Shown: one piece after another, positions 1 to 11,901 of the stretch | Position numbering within the stretch: the stretch's first letter is position 1 | Layout of the letters: the number at the start of each line of letters is the position of its first letter | Source: Paramecium tetraurelia | Taxonomy: Eukaryota > Ciliophora > Oligohymenophorea > Peniculida > Parameciidae | Assembly (NCBI RefSeq): GCF_000165425.1 | Contig: NW_001799641.1 | Location: 129,027 to 193,026 of the forward strand | Length of the DNA stretch: 64,000 nt | Direction: 5' to 3' | The notes under the pieces: generated by a model | What the model was told of the DNA's origin: nothing | Seen by the model: the letters and a program-made list of their open reading frames with translations, nothing else | Databases searched by the model: none | Program-made: the position numbers and the translations under genes

Positions 1-1621
1 AAATTTAACTAGGACATAAGAGCAATGGGAAACTTAATACCAAAGTTTTCAAGACACTAACACAATGGATACATCTGGTTATATTTATATTAAATAATTT
101 AGGGTGGATTATAAGTGGTAATTATAATGGATTGTAATTATCCACTTGCAATGGTGTTACAATGTTTGGAGGATTTAATGCATTTGGAACCAATACAATA
201 ATATCTAAACACTTTTCCTTACCTCCTCATTATTAAATCAAAGTAAGTTTAGAATTTTGGAAGTATTTCTAATTTTTAAAGTAGAATTGATAGTTGGGAT
301 GCTGAATATCTCTATATTCTCATAGATGATTATGTATCTTCAAGGCAATGTTATTTTTCAGTAGGGACCTAATTATGTGGAAATTCAGGGAGAAATGACT
401 GGTTAGAGACAATTATCCCTATTACTTTATAAATGAATCATAATTCAGAATTTTTAATGATAATAATGACTTCAAGTCTTAATGAAGCTGTTGATACAGT
501 ATAATATAATTAAATATTAAAGGAAAGTTGGGGATTTAGAGACTTTAAGTTGTAAGTAGTTAAATGTCCTTCAGGATGTTTATTTTGTTCAGACAATGAT
601 TATTATCATTGCTATTTATGGATTAAGATTTCATCATTATCGCATGAATCAATGTTACTTGATGGATGGATGAAAAATGATATTATCTAGCCAACAACAT
701 ATTAATGTGTGAGTTTTAATCTTATTAACTTGACACCAAATGATAAATTGGAAAATATTATAGAAAATTTGAGATTGCATGATAAAATGTAAATAAGTTT
801 TTAACTTTGGTAAATTGATAGTTGGAATAATGAAAACTTTTAGTTATATGTAGATGATTAACTTTAAAAATAAATTGTTTTAAGTACAACAGGTACTTAT
901 TCTATTTGCGGATCTGCTGGATTAGAAAAAGTATTTAATATTGCCGTTACTTTCCCTCATACATCATCAGAATGTAAAATAACTATGAAAACCAATCATA
1001 ACGCAGCTACTACAAATGCATATTGGGGAATAAGGGCATTTAATCTATTTATTTCAAATGCATGTTTTAAAGGGTGTGATGAATGTATCAGTCTTTTAAA
1101 AACAGGTTGTACCGTTTGTTCAAGTGGATGGGTCTTTTACACTAATTTATGCATTTATCGTACTCATTTATCATATTATAGCTTCTCCTATGTTGGGTAT
1201 AACCATCCGAATTACTTAAATTAAAGATCCAAAGTCACATGAAAGGATTCCTATGGAGATCAATCTATTAGAAACTAATTAATAAATAGTCACTTAAGGA
1301 ACATTTACATATACAATTAATAATAATATATCAATATTGAATATTAGAGTCTATGCAAAATGCTATCCTAATAAAAAAATGAAAAGTTATTTTATAAAGT
1401 GCATCGAATGTTAACCTTAAAACTAATATTAGTTTTAGCATTATTGTTATGGAGCTATAAATTCTATAATTTACAATGCCAGATTTCAATAAATTACAGA
1501 TTCAGAATAAAAGTTGATAATAAATACATCTGATACCGAATGTTCAATTTATTAAGTAGTAAATGTTGGAACCGAGTTACTTCAAATTAAACTATTAGAA
1601 ATTTTATAACAAGATATTTGA
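1..1621 (+). CDS. Secreted two-module cysteine-rich protein, copy A (5' end outside window)
   Basis: Function unknown. The signal peptide lies left of the window; the visible part starts in the segment RTQEQWETQYQSFQD. Introns inferred by frame: about 83-107 (GTT...TTAG, 25 nt), 22 nt GTATTT...GTAG near 263-284, and 22 nt GTAC...ATAG near 1154-1175. A 24 nt in-frame GTATAA...AAAG stretch near 508-531 sits where paralogues have an intron. Module 1 ends in WGFRDFKL with CPSGCLFCSD, module 2 in WGIRAFNL with CFKGCDEC and CTVCSSGW. Then follows a C-terminal beta-rich domain (IPMEINLLETN, NTSDTECSIYQ) ending LLEILQQDI before TGA. It is almost identical over its 3' half and flank to the reverse copy at 15318-16983. 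A secreted or surface role is inferred from paralogue signal peptides and Cys content. Confidence 0.75.
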
Positions 1622-2859
1622 ATATTCAATTTAATATTTTGATTACATAATTAATATCTTAACTAATCTTTAGTAATTTAAATTAAAAATAAATAATACA
1701 TCTAATTTTACTGGAATTTTACTAAATTTCAATTTCAAAACTTTTCTTTACTCCTGTAATTAAATTAGCTAAAAATAAAATAATCATTATAATAAATGCT
1801 ACAAAAATTCTGATTGATATCAAAGTAAGATATCTAAATCTATAGTTTATGATTTCAAATTCAAATTCAAAAGTTTGGTTGAATTGGAAGTAGGACAATG
1901 TTTCATGCTTATCTAAAAATTGAAAAGAGGTTAAAACTGTTATATATCAGTAATAAAACATCTATTTTAAACACTTAAGAATTAACGTGCTAAGTGATAA
2001 ATGAATAATAATAAACAAACTAAGTCATGCAAACTAGGTCAAAATCTGTTATGATCATAATTATCTATTTCTTTTCTTTTGGATCATTCTCAAGTCTCAT
2101 TTATTATGTGGATTAGAATTCTTCACGAAGTCATGGCTAATATCGTTCGATTGAGGGAAAAGCAGCAATTTCATTTTAGTATTGAATGATTAAAAATTAA
2201 TTTAACAGCTCTTTTTTTTCAGTAATTTTTTTATTTGAATATCCAACCGATAGTCTATCTTTTTTTATTCTTTTTTACTCACCCTTAGACAACTTAAAAA
2301 ATTAGAAAAGATTGAAGAAGTCTAGTGAAAAGACTTCTAAGAAAACTTTCACACTAGAATTATTGGTATGTAGACAAGGATATTAAAAATATAGAATTTT
2401 TTGTAAAGATATGAATAAAGACTACATCTTATTAATTATTTTTCTAAATCCCTTATATTTTATTTAATTAATTAGATGTAATAGTTTTATAATTGATTAA
2501 TTCATTTGTTCCTTTGCTATTACTTTCTTTATTGATATTGTTTATTATGTTATCATAGTTGTATATAAATCTGTAAGAATGTTTTTACAATAAACTAATC
2601 TATTCCTTTACAAGGAAACTATTTTAATTTAAAGCCATATTAATTAAGCAATTATGATAAGGTAGTTTAACAAATAGGATTTAATGCCAGATTTATAATT
2701 TTGGGCTAGATAGCGATCGATTCTAGATTAGTTCTGGTGATCAATGTTCATCTGTCTTGTCTCTTTAAAAAAAAAGTGTTAAATTTAGATGGTTTAAATT
2801 TTAATGTAAATGGTTATATAAATCATAAGTATTATTAATTGGAATATCAAATTTTTTAA
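1622..2859. repeat. 3' flank of copy A, inverted repeat of the 14.6-15.3 kb flank
   Basis: No gene seen. About 1622-2200 matches the reverse complement of 14620-15317 closely. The 15 kb copy carries about 130 bp that copy A lacks near 2005; spacers at 41.1 and 47.6 kb also have that segment, so copy A probably lost it. The stretch 2290-2370 matches the reverse complement of about 40740-40870. Beyond about 2690, fragments resemble the module-1 start of the Cys-rich family but are badly decayed. Confidence 0.6.
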
Positions 2860-3500
2860 TCGTTTCCTAATATAGATAGATTTATTTTTTCTGTAAAGTT
2901 TGAAGTATTTCTCATATAAAGTGTAGAATTGAGATTTGGGATGATGAATTCGTTTATGTCATAGTATGTGATACTTTACGGACAAAAAGTTATCCATGAT
3001 CAGAAGGTATCTAACCTTGTGGATATGGAATTGGTTAGTTAGACTTAATTCAATCAATTATCTTTAATATAAATCACACATCAAAATCATTAATTTTGAT
3101 TTTAAAGATTATAATATAATTATTGTTTTGATTTTTATCAATAATAATTGATAGATGGATGAAAAAAATGATAACATATATCCTGCAACATATAAATGTG
3201 TAAGTGTTGATCTTGTTAGAGGATAATTAATTTAGCAACAATTATAAATTAGAAAAAATTATACAAAATTTGAGTCCTCATTATAAAATGTAAATAAGTT
3301 TTTAACTTTGGTAAATTGATAGTTGGAATAATGAAAACTTTTAGTTATATGTAGATGATTAACTTTAAAAGTAAATTGTTTTAAGTAAAACAGGTAATTA
3401 TTCTATTTGCGGATCTGCTGGATTAGAAAAACTATTTAATATTGCAGTAACTTTCCCTCATACATCATCAGATAGTAAAATAACTATGAAAACAAACCAC
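2860..3500 (+). pseudogene. Decayed and truncated Cys-rich family copy B
   Basis: Homologous to copy A from the end of module 1 to the middle of module 2. The 22 nt GTATTT...GTAG intron position is recognisable near 2910-2931. The block coding for WGIRDF and CPSGCLYCSD is missing between about 3110 and 3150, where the sequence jumps to a DGWMKN-like segment. The last 200 bp are nearly identical to copy A 790-1000, suggesting recent exchange. Homology stops abruptly after the ITMKTN segment near 3500, where a broken RING-type gene on the other strand begins. The missing 3' end of such a gene is found as a fragment at 17222-17396. Confidence 0.75.
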
Positions 3501-4014
3501 ATAAATCATTTGAATTAGGGAGCCTTTGTAAGAAGTAATTTATTGAAGAGTTTTAACTAATTGATTTTCTACTCTTTTTAAATCCTCAATGTTTTACTGT
3601 TTAAGAATGTCTAAGTCCCCTTTATACAATTTAAATTGCAACCTCATCATTTCATTCTCTAAATGCAGCTAACTCACTTTGTTTTATTCGAATTACATTT
3701 GATATTGCAAAAGGATGCAATTTTATTAATGTTGAATAAATGCTTATTGTTTAATTTTCCTCTAATCCAACCATTACTTTGGTTTTGAATTTAAGTACAC
3801 TTTAAATAAACGAATGGGACAGTTCTTAAAAATGCAATCCAATAACTAAATTATTTTATAACTTACTTAATCTAATTTATAAATTCATATAATAACAAAG
3901 TTTGTATTGCAATAAGGGAATATTTTACTTATATAATCTATTAAGAAATATATTCTAAGGGTCCTTTGTTATAGGTTCATTTGAAGTCGATAATAAAAAT
4001 AATAAATAAGACAT
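3500..4014 (-). pseudogene. 5' part of a RING-type E3 ligase gene, cut off before the RING
   Basis: Starts at ATG 4014 (MSYLLFLLSTSNEP). With a 28 nt GTAATTCG...GTTAG intron removed (near 3697-3724) the frame runs through KVMVGLEENQTISIYSTLIK, then LHLENEMMRLQFKLYKGD and IEDLKRVENQLVKTLQQI, a coiled coil of the kind that precedes a C-terminal RING in many ciliate proteins. A 21 nt in-frame GTAAG...TTTAG intron may lie upstream. Coding ends near 3500, exactly where Cys-rich copy B ends on the other strand. No RING follows here; a matching RING end lies at 17397-17527 on the plus strand. The family assignment rests on pattern recall; the truncation is visible in the sequence. Confidence 0.6.
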
Positions 4015-4327
4015 TATTTATTTTGATTTCTTCTTTACTTTTTTTTTTATTTTACAATCAATTAAATGATACCCCTTCTTACATACTATATATTTATTTA
4101 AGTTTCTCAACAAATGGATTTACTTAAGAATAAAATTATAATTGAGCAGTTTTTACTATATATGCTCAAAATATAAAAGTATAGAAGAAATTTTGTAAAT
4201 TGTCTTTTAAGATGTAGTCAACTCCAAGAAGTAAAGTGTAATTAGAAATAAATAAAGACAAGCATTGTCCATATTTCCATTTTATTATTTTAATTTTAAA
4301 TAAATTCATATTATTCTTCAATATAGT
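4015..4327. other. Divergent intergenic region between RING remnant and Rab
   Basis: About 310 bp of AT-rich DNA between two divergently transcribed starts. It holds no ORF of note and presumably contains both promoters. Confidence 0.5.
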
Positions 4328-5013
4328 ATGACAGAGGAACAATGTGATTATGTATTCAAGTTTATTATCATTGGCAATGGGAATTGTGGCAAAACAAGTC
4401 TACTATATCATTATATTCATGGAACATGTAATTTATACGATCAAATAAGAAATATGCAATGTAAGATAGACACTGGGTGTTCAATTTTCAGCTAAAATAG
4501 TATGCGTGAATAAAAAAAAAATAAAGATGCAATTGTGGGATACAGCAGGTTAAGAGAGATATAGATCTTTGACTAAGGGTTATTATCGCGGAGCACTCGG
4601 AGCCTTAATTGTGTTTGACATTACTAAGTAATACATTAACAGTAATTTAGCTCAGACTCTTTTGATGCCTTGTAAGATTGGATCAAACATGCAAGAGACT
4701 TCTCAAAACCTTCTATTCAGATTATTATAATTGGAAACAAAGCAGATTTAGACAAAGAGAGGTAATAGCAATATTTAAAATGAGATCAATTTCAGAGTAA
4801 ACTGCAAAATAATTTTGTTAAGAGAATGATGTTCAATACATTGAAACTAGTGCAAATACTGGCTATTAGGTTAATGAGGCTTTTACATAAATTACAACCA
4901 AAGTTTTAGATTTACTCTAAGAAGGAGCAATTGATGAAAATATGATTAAACCTAAATTTTTAACCTCTAAAAAGAGTGATGAAACCTAACCTACATAGCA
5001 ATGCAATTGTTGA
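4328..5013 (+). CDS. Rab-family small GTPase
   Basis: Predicted 205 aa vesicle-traffic GTPase. Visible motifs: P-loop GNGNCGKTS (near residue 17), effector-region TLGVQF, switch II WDTAGQERYRSL, NKAD nucleotide-binding motif, ETSA box, and a C-terminal CNC that fits geranylgeranylation of Rabs. Three introns are needed: 22 nt GTAATTTAT...AAAAG after the HGT codons, 23 nt GTAATAC...TTTAG after DIT, and 23 nt GTAATAGC...ATGAG after KER. Removing them gives exactly 206 codons. Two of the three end in AAG or GAG rather than TAG. The switch sequence YYRGALGALIVFDIT is typical of Rab2/4/11/14-type proteins; I cannot pick the subfamily. It is convergent with 14-3-3. Confidence 0.93.
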
Positions 5014-5186
5014 CAACTTTTTTTGTTATTTAATACCCAAAATTAGTCTAATCAAATATAACTAAAATATATGGAGCAATGTTTAAATATTTCAAAATTT
5101 GCAAATTAAAAAAAGAATAGGATGGGCTGTCTCTTCTTACATATAATTTTATATATATATATAATATATCATTACTGATATCCTAC
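5014..5186. other. Short convergent intergenic gap with AT tract
   Basis: 173 bp between the Rab and 14-3-3 stop codons. It contains an alternating AT run near 5150-5170. No terminator signal can be singled out. Confidence 0.4.
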
Positions 5187-5991
5187 TCAGAGGTTTTCAA
5201 CGTTTCCACCTTCATCTTCAAGTTCTGAGGTCCATAATGTTAAATTATCTCTGATGAGTTACATGATGGTTGTGGCATCCTTGTATTGGTCTTCTTAGAT
5301 TTATTCAATGTCGGCGATAGCATCATCGAAAGCCTAGAGAGGGTTAATTCAAACTATTACTGATTTAGCTAATTAGCAAGCCTTGGCGGCATCATTCAAA
5401 ACTTCGTAATAGAAAACGGAGAAGTTCAAAGCAAGTCCTAATCTGATTGGGTTTGTTGTCTTTAATTCGGAATTAGCAACTTAAGAAGCAGCTTAATAAG
5501 CAGCAAGTGCACCATCAGCGGCCTTCTTGTGTTGATCACCGGTGGCGTATTCAGAAATGTATCTGTGATAATCTCCTTTCATCTTGTGGAAGAACACCTT
5601 GGCTTCTGGGGTTGAGGCTGTTTTGATTAAATGGCTATCGATCAAATTAAGGATATCATTGCAATATTGATTAAGCTCCTCTTCAATCTTCTTCTTGTAG
5701 CTTCTGATCAAAACAAGATTCTTTTAGGAAGCTGGTTAAGATTGAGCCTATGAAAATAATTAATTTATATACCTTTCCTTCTTCTTTGTTTTCAATACTT
5801 GATAAAACTCTCCAAGCTGTTCTTCTTCCACCAATGCTGTTTTTATAAGCAACAGAGAGAAGGTTTCTTTCTTCGACTGACAATTCTTATCCATTCTCAA
5901 CAACTTATTTGATGTAATTGACCATATCTTCAAATCTCTCGGTTTATTCTGTCAACTTTGTCATGTAGATGAGTTCCTCCCTTGTGCTCAT
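5187..5991 (-). CDS. 14-3-3 protein
   Basis: 250 aa phosphoserine/phosphothreonine-binding adaptor. The N-terminus is [20 protein letters not shown]. Hallmarks are [30 protein letters not shown], the [16 protein letters not shown] segment, [28 protein letters not shown] and [12 protein letters not shown]. Key phosphopeptide-binding Lys, Arg and Tyr residues are in place. The acidic tail ends DEGGNVENL. Two introns, 25 nt (GTATAT...CATAG) and 27 nt (GTAATAG...TCTAG), leave exactly 251 codons. It is richer in C-ending codons than its neighbours, as expected for a highly expressed gene. Full-length and intact. Confidence 0.97.
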
Positions 5992-7659
5992 TTTGGATAT
6001 TTAAAATTTAAATTTTTTAATTATTTCTAGAAAATTAGAAGTCCCTTAAATATCATAATTCGCACTAAATCCAAAATTATTTAAATATATAATAAAAATA
6101 CTATTATTACATTTCTACATCTATCAATACAATGCTTGACCTTAACCCATTCATGGTCATAGAATCTTCATATGTCTGGCAAATCCTGATGTATATTATA
6201 TCGAATTTTGTGTATAATTTCCTCAAAATTAAAATAGATATTTTTCTACTCTTTACATTAAGAGGCTATCATCATAAAAATCAGGTGCTTGTCTCTCCTG
6301 AATCTCAAATGTGATTCTTGACCATATACATTCTTTAATCAGCAATTTAAAACGAATGAAATCATGAATCAATTAATATGGATTTAAAAACCTTCTTATT
6401 ATTCAAAGCAATATAATATTCCCCTATGCTTACCTTATTTCTTATGAACTAGAAGAGAGATGAAGAACTGTTATTTTGATAAATAAATTATTAAATTGGA
6501 TTAATTAATTTAATCGAAAACCTTAGATATATTATAAATCTAAAATAACAGAAACAATATTCTAATCAGATAACTATTAAATAAATAGTAATATCCAGAA
6601 GTATTTCATAATGAAAGATTTAAATAAGCTTTTTAAATAAAATTACTCAAAGCTTTACTAAATTACGAATTTATGTAAATATTTTGAATTTGCAATTGAA
6701 TGTTGATAATATTGCAAAAAGAAAAGAATATTACTATAATACAGAGTATAAAGATCAAATGAATAGCGAATGAATTTGAAGACAATAAAAAGAAAAATAA
6801 ATAAATAAGCGTCATTAAAATAAATTGCTGATAAGAATTCACAAATATTAGAAAGAAATAGATAGTTTCAGACAAATCCCCTTTGACTAGATAATTTGAA
6901 TAATGTATAGCTAAAAACAAGCGAAGATTAAAGTTTAAGTTAAAAATTGCAATAGAAAATAAAAAATATTTTGAAGGGCTTTGTTTAGGCGCAGTTTTAT
7001 TGATAATGTTTAAGATTTAATGAATCAATTTAACGCATAAAAATTTGAACTCTTATAAATATATATAATAGAAATTTGCATCTTAAAACTTTAAATAGAA
7101 TTATAAACATTAATTATATTCAAAAAAGCCTAATATAAATCATAAATATAAGAAGGAAAATATCAGAAGGCAATTTATCCATAAGGATCATTTTAATTTT
7201 GAATCTTTAAAAGAGAATAATCATTCTTTGAGGATCAATGCATACCTATCAGATAAAATATTAGTTAACTTATTTATTTGATTAACTTTTTAAATAAGAG
7301 ATTTTCAATATCAGTGGAAACTATCTTAAAATGAACTATAAGACAGTATCTATTAATAGTAAGATATATAGATGCCATAATTAAAGGTTATTTTATTAAA
7401 TATTTAAATGATAAAGGATTATATTGTAAAGTTTGATTCTTTATACTCGTAACTTTGATATTTTCAAATATAAAATCTCATTGAAAAATTAATTAGATCA
7501 TCTTCACATACTTATTAAATGAATTCATTAAATTACAAATCATAAATTTGATATTTATGTGAATTCATTAGAGAGTTTAGTCTAATTTGATTATATAATA
7601 TTTTATATTTCGAGAATTATAAGGAAGCAATTCGTTAATTATTTTAATAATAATAAGAA
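5992..7659. other. Decayed coding zone without an intact gene
   Basis: No gene can be modelled across 1.67 kb. On the minus strand about 6060-6355, an ATG near 6352 opens a reading (MIHDFIRFKLLIKEC..., with a possible 28 nt intron) that is soon broken. On the plus strand 6400-7450, several stretches look coding in the Gln code, for example YPEVFHNERFKQAFQIKLLK and SLKQIADKNSQILERNRQF, but they change frame and carry in-frame TGA. This is best read as one or two dead genes. Minus-strand openings at 6663-6920 are antisense of the Gln/Lys-rich plus-strand text. Confidence 0.45.
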
Positions 7660-9557
7660 ATGAACGATTCTTCATGTTCTTTGGATACATGTTGTGATAG
7701 AGGTCTACTGAATTTAGGAGATTGTATTTGTGATTATGGATTTTTTGGTGATCATTGTGAAGAATAGATATCTGAAATTTTCACTCCCTAATACTATATT
7801 TTCATTGGCTTATATAGTTTGGTGTTCTTATACACATTAATTAATGCAAGTTATTAGCTTTATCATAAGATATTTGATAAAAACCTCACTATACAAGAGA
7901 AGTAAAAGTAAAATTGAAATAGATCTTAGATATCCATTAAACTATTAATAGCATCTCCTAAAAACATAATTTTAACCTTATCTTGTTTGTTTAGCTTAGT
8001 AAAGTTGATATGGCTAATATTGGATCCCCTTTAGCTTTATGTAATTTATATTGATATAAAAGCAAGGAAAAACAATAATTATTAAACACATTTTACATGA
8101 TATTGCTTATACAATTTTATTCTACATTTATGGATATTTATTAATCACATGGTATTCAATGTATGCTGAAATATGTTTTTATTTATCGAATTAAGTATAA
8201 AAATAATTAATCTTTAGGAAAAGAATGACAATTATTTTAAAAGCTAAAGCAGTAAATGGATATGCTAACATTACAAGAAGGTGGTGAAGCTGAGATTATT
8301 TTTAGTATTGCTTGTTCAAACAGCAGTTAGCATATTTACTGGTATATTTTTACCTAGATATATCTGATAGGATTAAGATTGGAGATATAATACCCTCATT
8401 TCGCTGTTGTTTGTTATTCCTTTCTCCTTATTAACTTTATTATCTTTATTGTTGAATTTGCTTTATATGGGATCAAGCTGTAAAGATGCATTCGACATTA
8501 GCTTAACCAATTTTATAATGAAAAAAAGAAAAAAATCCTTAATTTAGTGACTATGAAAGAAGAGTTATAAAAATAATTAGAGCAAAAACAATCTGATGGA
8601 TAATTTCAGTCTGGTAACTAGAATAGAAAAATTGAGAATTCCCCATCTCAAAAATCTTCAAGAGGACCAAGCGAAGACTTGCCCTAGGTTTTAGTGCCTA
8701 GTTAAAAGGAAAGACTTAGAAAAAAAAATGTGACATTTTGCAAAAACAGTTCAAGCTTTGTGTATTACAGATAGGAGAGTCATCATAATATTAAAATTAA
8801 TTAAAACATATAAGAAGTTATTGCAGAGCAAACAGAAAATTCTGAAAGAGAGGCTAACATAATATAGAACATCAATCAAAGTTTTTGTTTAGAGGAATCT
8901 ATAAAATAAATTGATTGGACCAGTGATCAATAAGATAAAAAAATAATAGAAAATGTTATTTAGAAAAAAAATTAAGTTGTAAGAGATGCAAAGGAAAAAG
9001 TTTAAAGTGATCAAGAGAGTTATTTTGTACATTAAAAATATAATAATAAAAAGCAAATTGATTTAAGTAATTTGAGTGATCAAAGTTAAGATTAAACTTA
9101 ATACACTTAAATAGGATAGTAAATAGATGCTTTTGAATAATAGAAATATTTAGAAGAGTAATAATTAACTTTGAAGTCTAGCAGTTTAGAAGCTGATAAA
9201 AATATTCTATATAAGATTATGCTTTTAGTATCTTTAGGAATTACATATGAAGTTATATTTGGAATTATGTGTATAATTGCTTTAGTTAGTGAAGCAATCT
9301 ATTCAACCCCGATTGGAACTATTGTTTATTTATATGTTTCTAGTACACTTTAGTTTTTATCATTATTTAACGTGTTAAAATTATTTAAGGACTTTCGTTC
9401 TTAATAAATTAAGAACTTTATTTGGATTTAAAAAATAGGAAATAAAAAGAGTGACTTAAATTAAAATTATTCATTTATAATACCATAGGAATACAAACAA
9501 GATGATGATATGTTAAGAAAATTTGAAAGCAGAATAAATTTGATCACTTTATATTGA
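7660..9557 (+). CDS. EGF-like, seven-transmembrane protein
   Basis: 600 aa membrane protein. The N-terminus holds a compact Cys cluster (CSLDTCCDRG...CICDYGFFGDHC) resembling one EGF repeat, then five hydrophobic segments (for example YYIFIGLYSLVFLYTLI, IILTLSCLFSLVKLIWLI and FAVVCYSFLLINFIIFIV). A long charged Gln/Lys-rich loop follows, then two more segments (ILYKIMLLVSLGITYEVIF, TIVYLYVSSTLQFLSLF). Four introns of 21, 22, 23 and 29 nt give exactly 601 codons. The layout is GPCR-like or THH1/TOM1-like; I cannot choose, and no signal peptide precedes the EGF block. Its last 14 bases overlap the stop end of a convergent gene, and the duplicated segment seen again at 35.9 kb begins inside its 3' end. 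Confidence 0.8.
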
Positions 9558-9894
9558 TTTGTATTGATTTAAGTATTACTATTTTAAATATTAATAAAAT
9601 AACAATAATCTAGAAAATATAAAATTCAATTTTGCTTATACTTGGTGTCTTTAAAGAAGTCTGCTCTAACTAATTTGATTAATTTCTAATTGATATTGAT
9701 TAAAATACTTCTCTTAATTCTTATTCTGTAATATCATTTCTTTCATATTAATCAAAATAAGAGGTCAAGAAATCATCTTATGCAATAATAAATTCTTTTA
9801 ATTGAATTTTTTCTTTTTCTGTTATGAATTTGTTCTTAAACAATTCAGTTGTAAAATAAAGTTATTTAGCTGGTTATCTTTATAATTATTCCAT
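9544..9894 (-). CDS. Small tail-anchored-type membrane protein, copy 1
   Basis: 116 aa, no intron, function unknown. A hydrophilic Glu/Gln-rich body begins MEQLQRQPAKQLYFTTE and carries an acidic alpha-helical stretch (FFDQYERNDITEQELREVF-like). It is followed by one C-terminal hydrophobic segment (FYIFQIIVILLIFKIVIL), a tail-anchor arrangement. A near-identical copy lies at 35924-36274. The two copies differ at codon 7, TAA here and CAA there, with flanking residues unchanged, which supports TAA = Gln. Both copies sit directly downstream of a Cys-rich family gene. The stop end overlaps the convergent 7-TM gene by 14 bp. Confidence 0.65.
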
Positions 9895-10232
9895 TCTTTA
9901 CTTTTTAATATTTATATTAACAATTATTTTTAATTCATTATTTATTGCAATCTATTTATGAAACATATATCAATTATATTCAAAATATTTACATATCTGT
10001 TATTTTATTTTTGGATATTCTTGATAAGAGTGACAGTTTTATAGCCAATCTCTAGTATAATAATATATAAATGGCAAATAATCAACTTTATGCAAAATAA
10101 GGGAACTTAAGAAAAATGCAATCGAAATTAATTAAAAAAGACCATTTGACTTCTAAAATATCTAGCATCATTAAGAAGCTAAAAAATAATGTAATGCATT
10201 TAGTGCTTTAAATAAAAATGTAATATATATAT
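9895..10232. repeat. Duplicated spacer, near-identical to 36275-36610
   Basis: AT-rich gap between the Cys-rich gene C and the small membrane gene. It aligns base for base with the corresponding gap downstream of copy E, apart from the stretch near 10110-10215, which has diverged. No gene seen. Confidence 0.7.
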
Positions 10233-11901
10233 TCAAAAATCTTCTATTATAATTTCCAAAATTTTGACAAATAAAGGTAATTCATCAATAACTCTAATTA
10301 CTTAATAAATTACACATTGTGTATCAGATGTATTAATTATCATTTCTTATTCTCTAATTATCCTTTATTCGTATTTAACATTATAAATTACAGTGTTGAA
10401 AGCCTACTAACAATTTAAAAAAAATGAATATTAGTACGAATCTTAAAGTTTATTGCTTTAAAATAAGCTTTTAATCCTTGTTTTTGGAAGGCATTTTATA
10501 TAAACTTAAACAGTCAAGAATTTATATTGATTCTTAACTGAAATTGTAAAATTTCCTTAAGTATTGATTTATTAATCAACTTCTAATAGATTGATCTCAA
10601 TAGGAATTCTATCATCTGACTATAAATCTTTTATTTAACTAGTTGAAATTTGCGATAAAAGCATAGGGGGAGCTATATTATTAGGAGATATTAATACAAT
10701 TAGTGCATAAGTTCTTGTAAAGCACCCATTCACTTGAACAAACAGTGCATTCTGTTTTTAAAGGACCAAAACATTCATCACAACCTTTACAACATTTTGC
10801 AAGATAAATATTGAATGCCCTTATTCCCCAATATGCATTTGTAGCTGCATTAGGACTAGTTCTCATTGTTAATTTACATGATTATGATGTATGAGGTAAA
10901 CTAACTACTATATTATATATATTTTCTAATCCATTTGATCCTCCACAAATAGAATAAAAATCTATATCACTAAATACAGTTTAATTATAAATTTAATCAT
11001 CTATGAATAACTAAAACTAAAAGTACTCACCTTAAAACTACCGTGTATCAATTATCCAAAGTTAGAAATTTATTTAAATTTTATAATGAGGACTCAAATT
11101 TTGAAAAATTTTGTATAATTTATCATTTGAAGCTAAATTAAGGTATCCTCCAACAAGCTCAAACCTTACGCATTTATATGTTGCAGGTTAGATATTATCA
11201 TTTTTCATCCATCCTTCAAGTTCTATTGATTCCTGCCATAATGATAAAAAACCAATCCAATAATAACAATTATTATAATCATTGTCTGAACAATATAAAC
11301 AACCAGAAGGACATCTTACTATAGCTAATGTAAAATCTCTCAATCCCCAATATTTCTTTAATATAGTTACTATTTACATTATGATATAAATCCAGATTTG
11401 AAGTTATTATAATTATTAAAGATTCTTAGGAATGATTCGTATTTAATGAGATAGTTTGATATTCATCATAACTATTATTTTGGTTATAATCATGACATAA
11501 TGAGTTGCCATAATGAAAAAATTAACCTTTATCTTTTGACCATCTTATTTCATCTATTAATACATTAATAGAATCTCTGCCATCCCAATCACCAATTCTA
11601 TTTTTTTATGTAATTAATACTTTATAAGTTCAAAAGTAATTTCGAGTAGAAAATGAGGAGGTAGTAAAAATTACTTAGATACTATTGTTTTACTTCCGAA
11701 GGCTTCATATCCTCCAAATAAATAGGTATTGCAATGATGGGTGAATAAGTTTCCATATCCATTACTTACTATCCACCCTTTACTCTAACCTTATTAATCA
11801 TAATAATATGATTAAGTTGGAAAGTTTTGTTAAATAATTTCATATGTTTAGTATGCCATAGCTAAACATAATAAAAAGAATATAAATAAATTATGTTTCA
11901 T
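10233..11901 (-). CDS. Secreted two-module cysteine-rich protein, copy C
   Basis: 532 aa, intact; function unknown. Signal peptide MKHNLFIFFLLCLAMA. Module 1: HHCNTYLFGGYEAFG, FLLPPHFLLEITFELIKIG, then YWGLRDFTLAIVRCPSGCLY and CSDNDYNNCYYW. Module 2: YKCVRFELVGGYLNLA, LSPHYKIQINF, SICGGSNGLENI, then AYWGIRAFNIYLAKC, CKGCDECFG and CTVCSSEW. C-terminal domain: IPIEINLLEVDQQ and INTSDTQCVIYQV, ending EIIIEDF. Introns of 23 nt (GTATT...ATAG), 22 nt (GTAAA...AAAG) and 25 nt (GTATT...ATAG) leave 533 codons. It lacks the first intron of its paralogues; the region reads through in frame (GQSKGWIVS). Modules 1 and 2 are more diverged than the 3' third. Confidence 0.85.

Noticed and set aside
3485-4069. 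Plus-strand open reading of about 195 codons in the Gln code
   Set aside because: The minus strand of the same stretch gives a better protein with a start, a 28 nt intron and a coiled coil, typical of RING-type genes; the plus reading is its antisense shadow.
6663-6920. Minus-strand hydrophobic ORF of 85 codons
   Set aside because: Antisense of Gln/Lys-rich, AT-rich sequence often looks like a membrane protein; no splice signals or homologue-like features.
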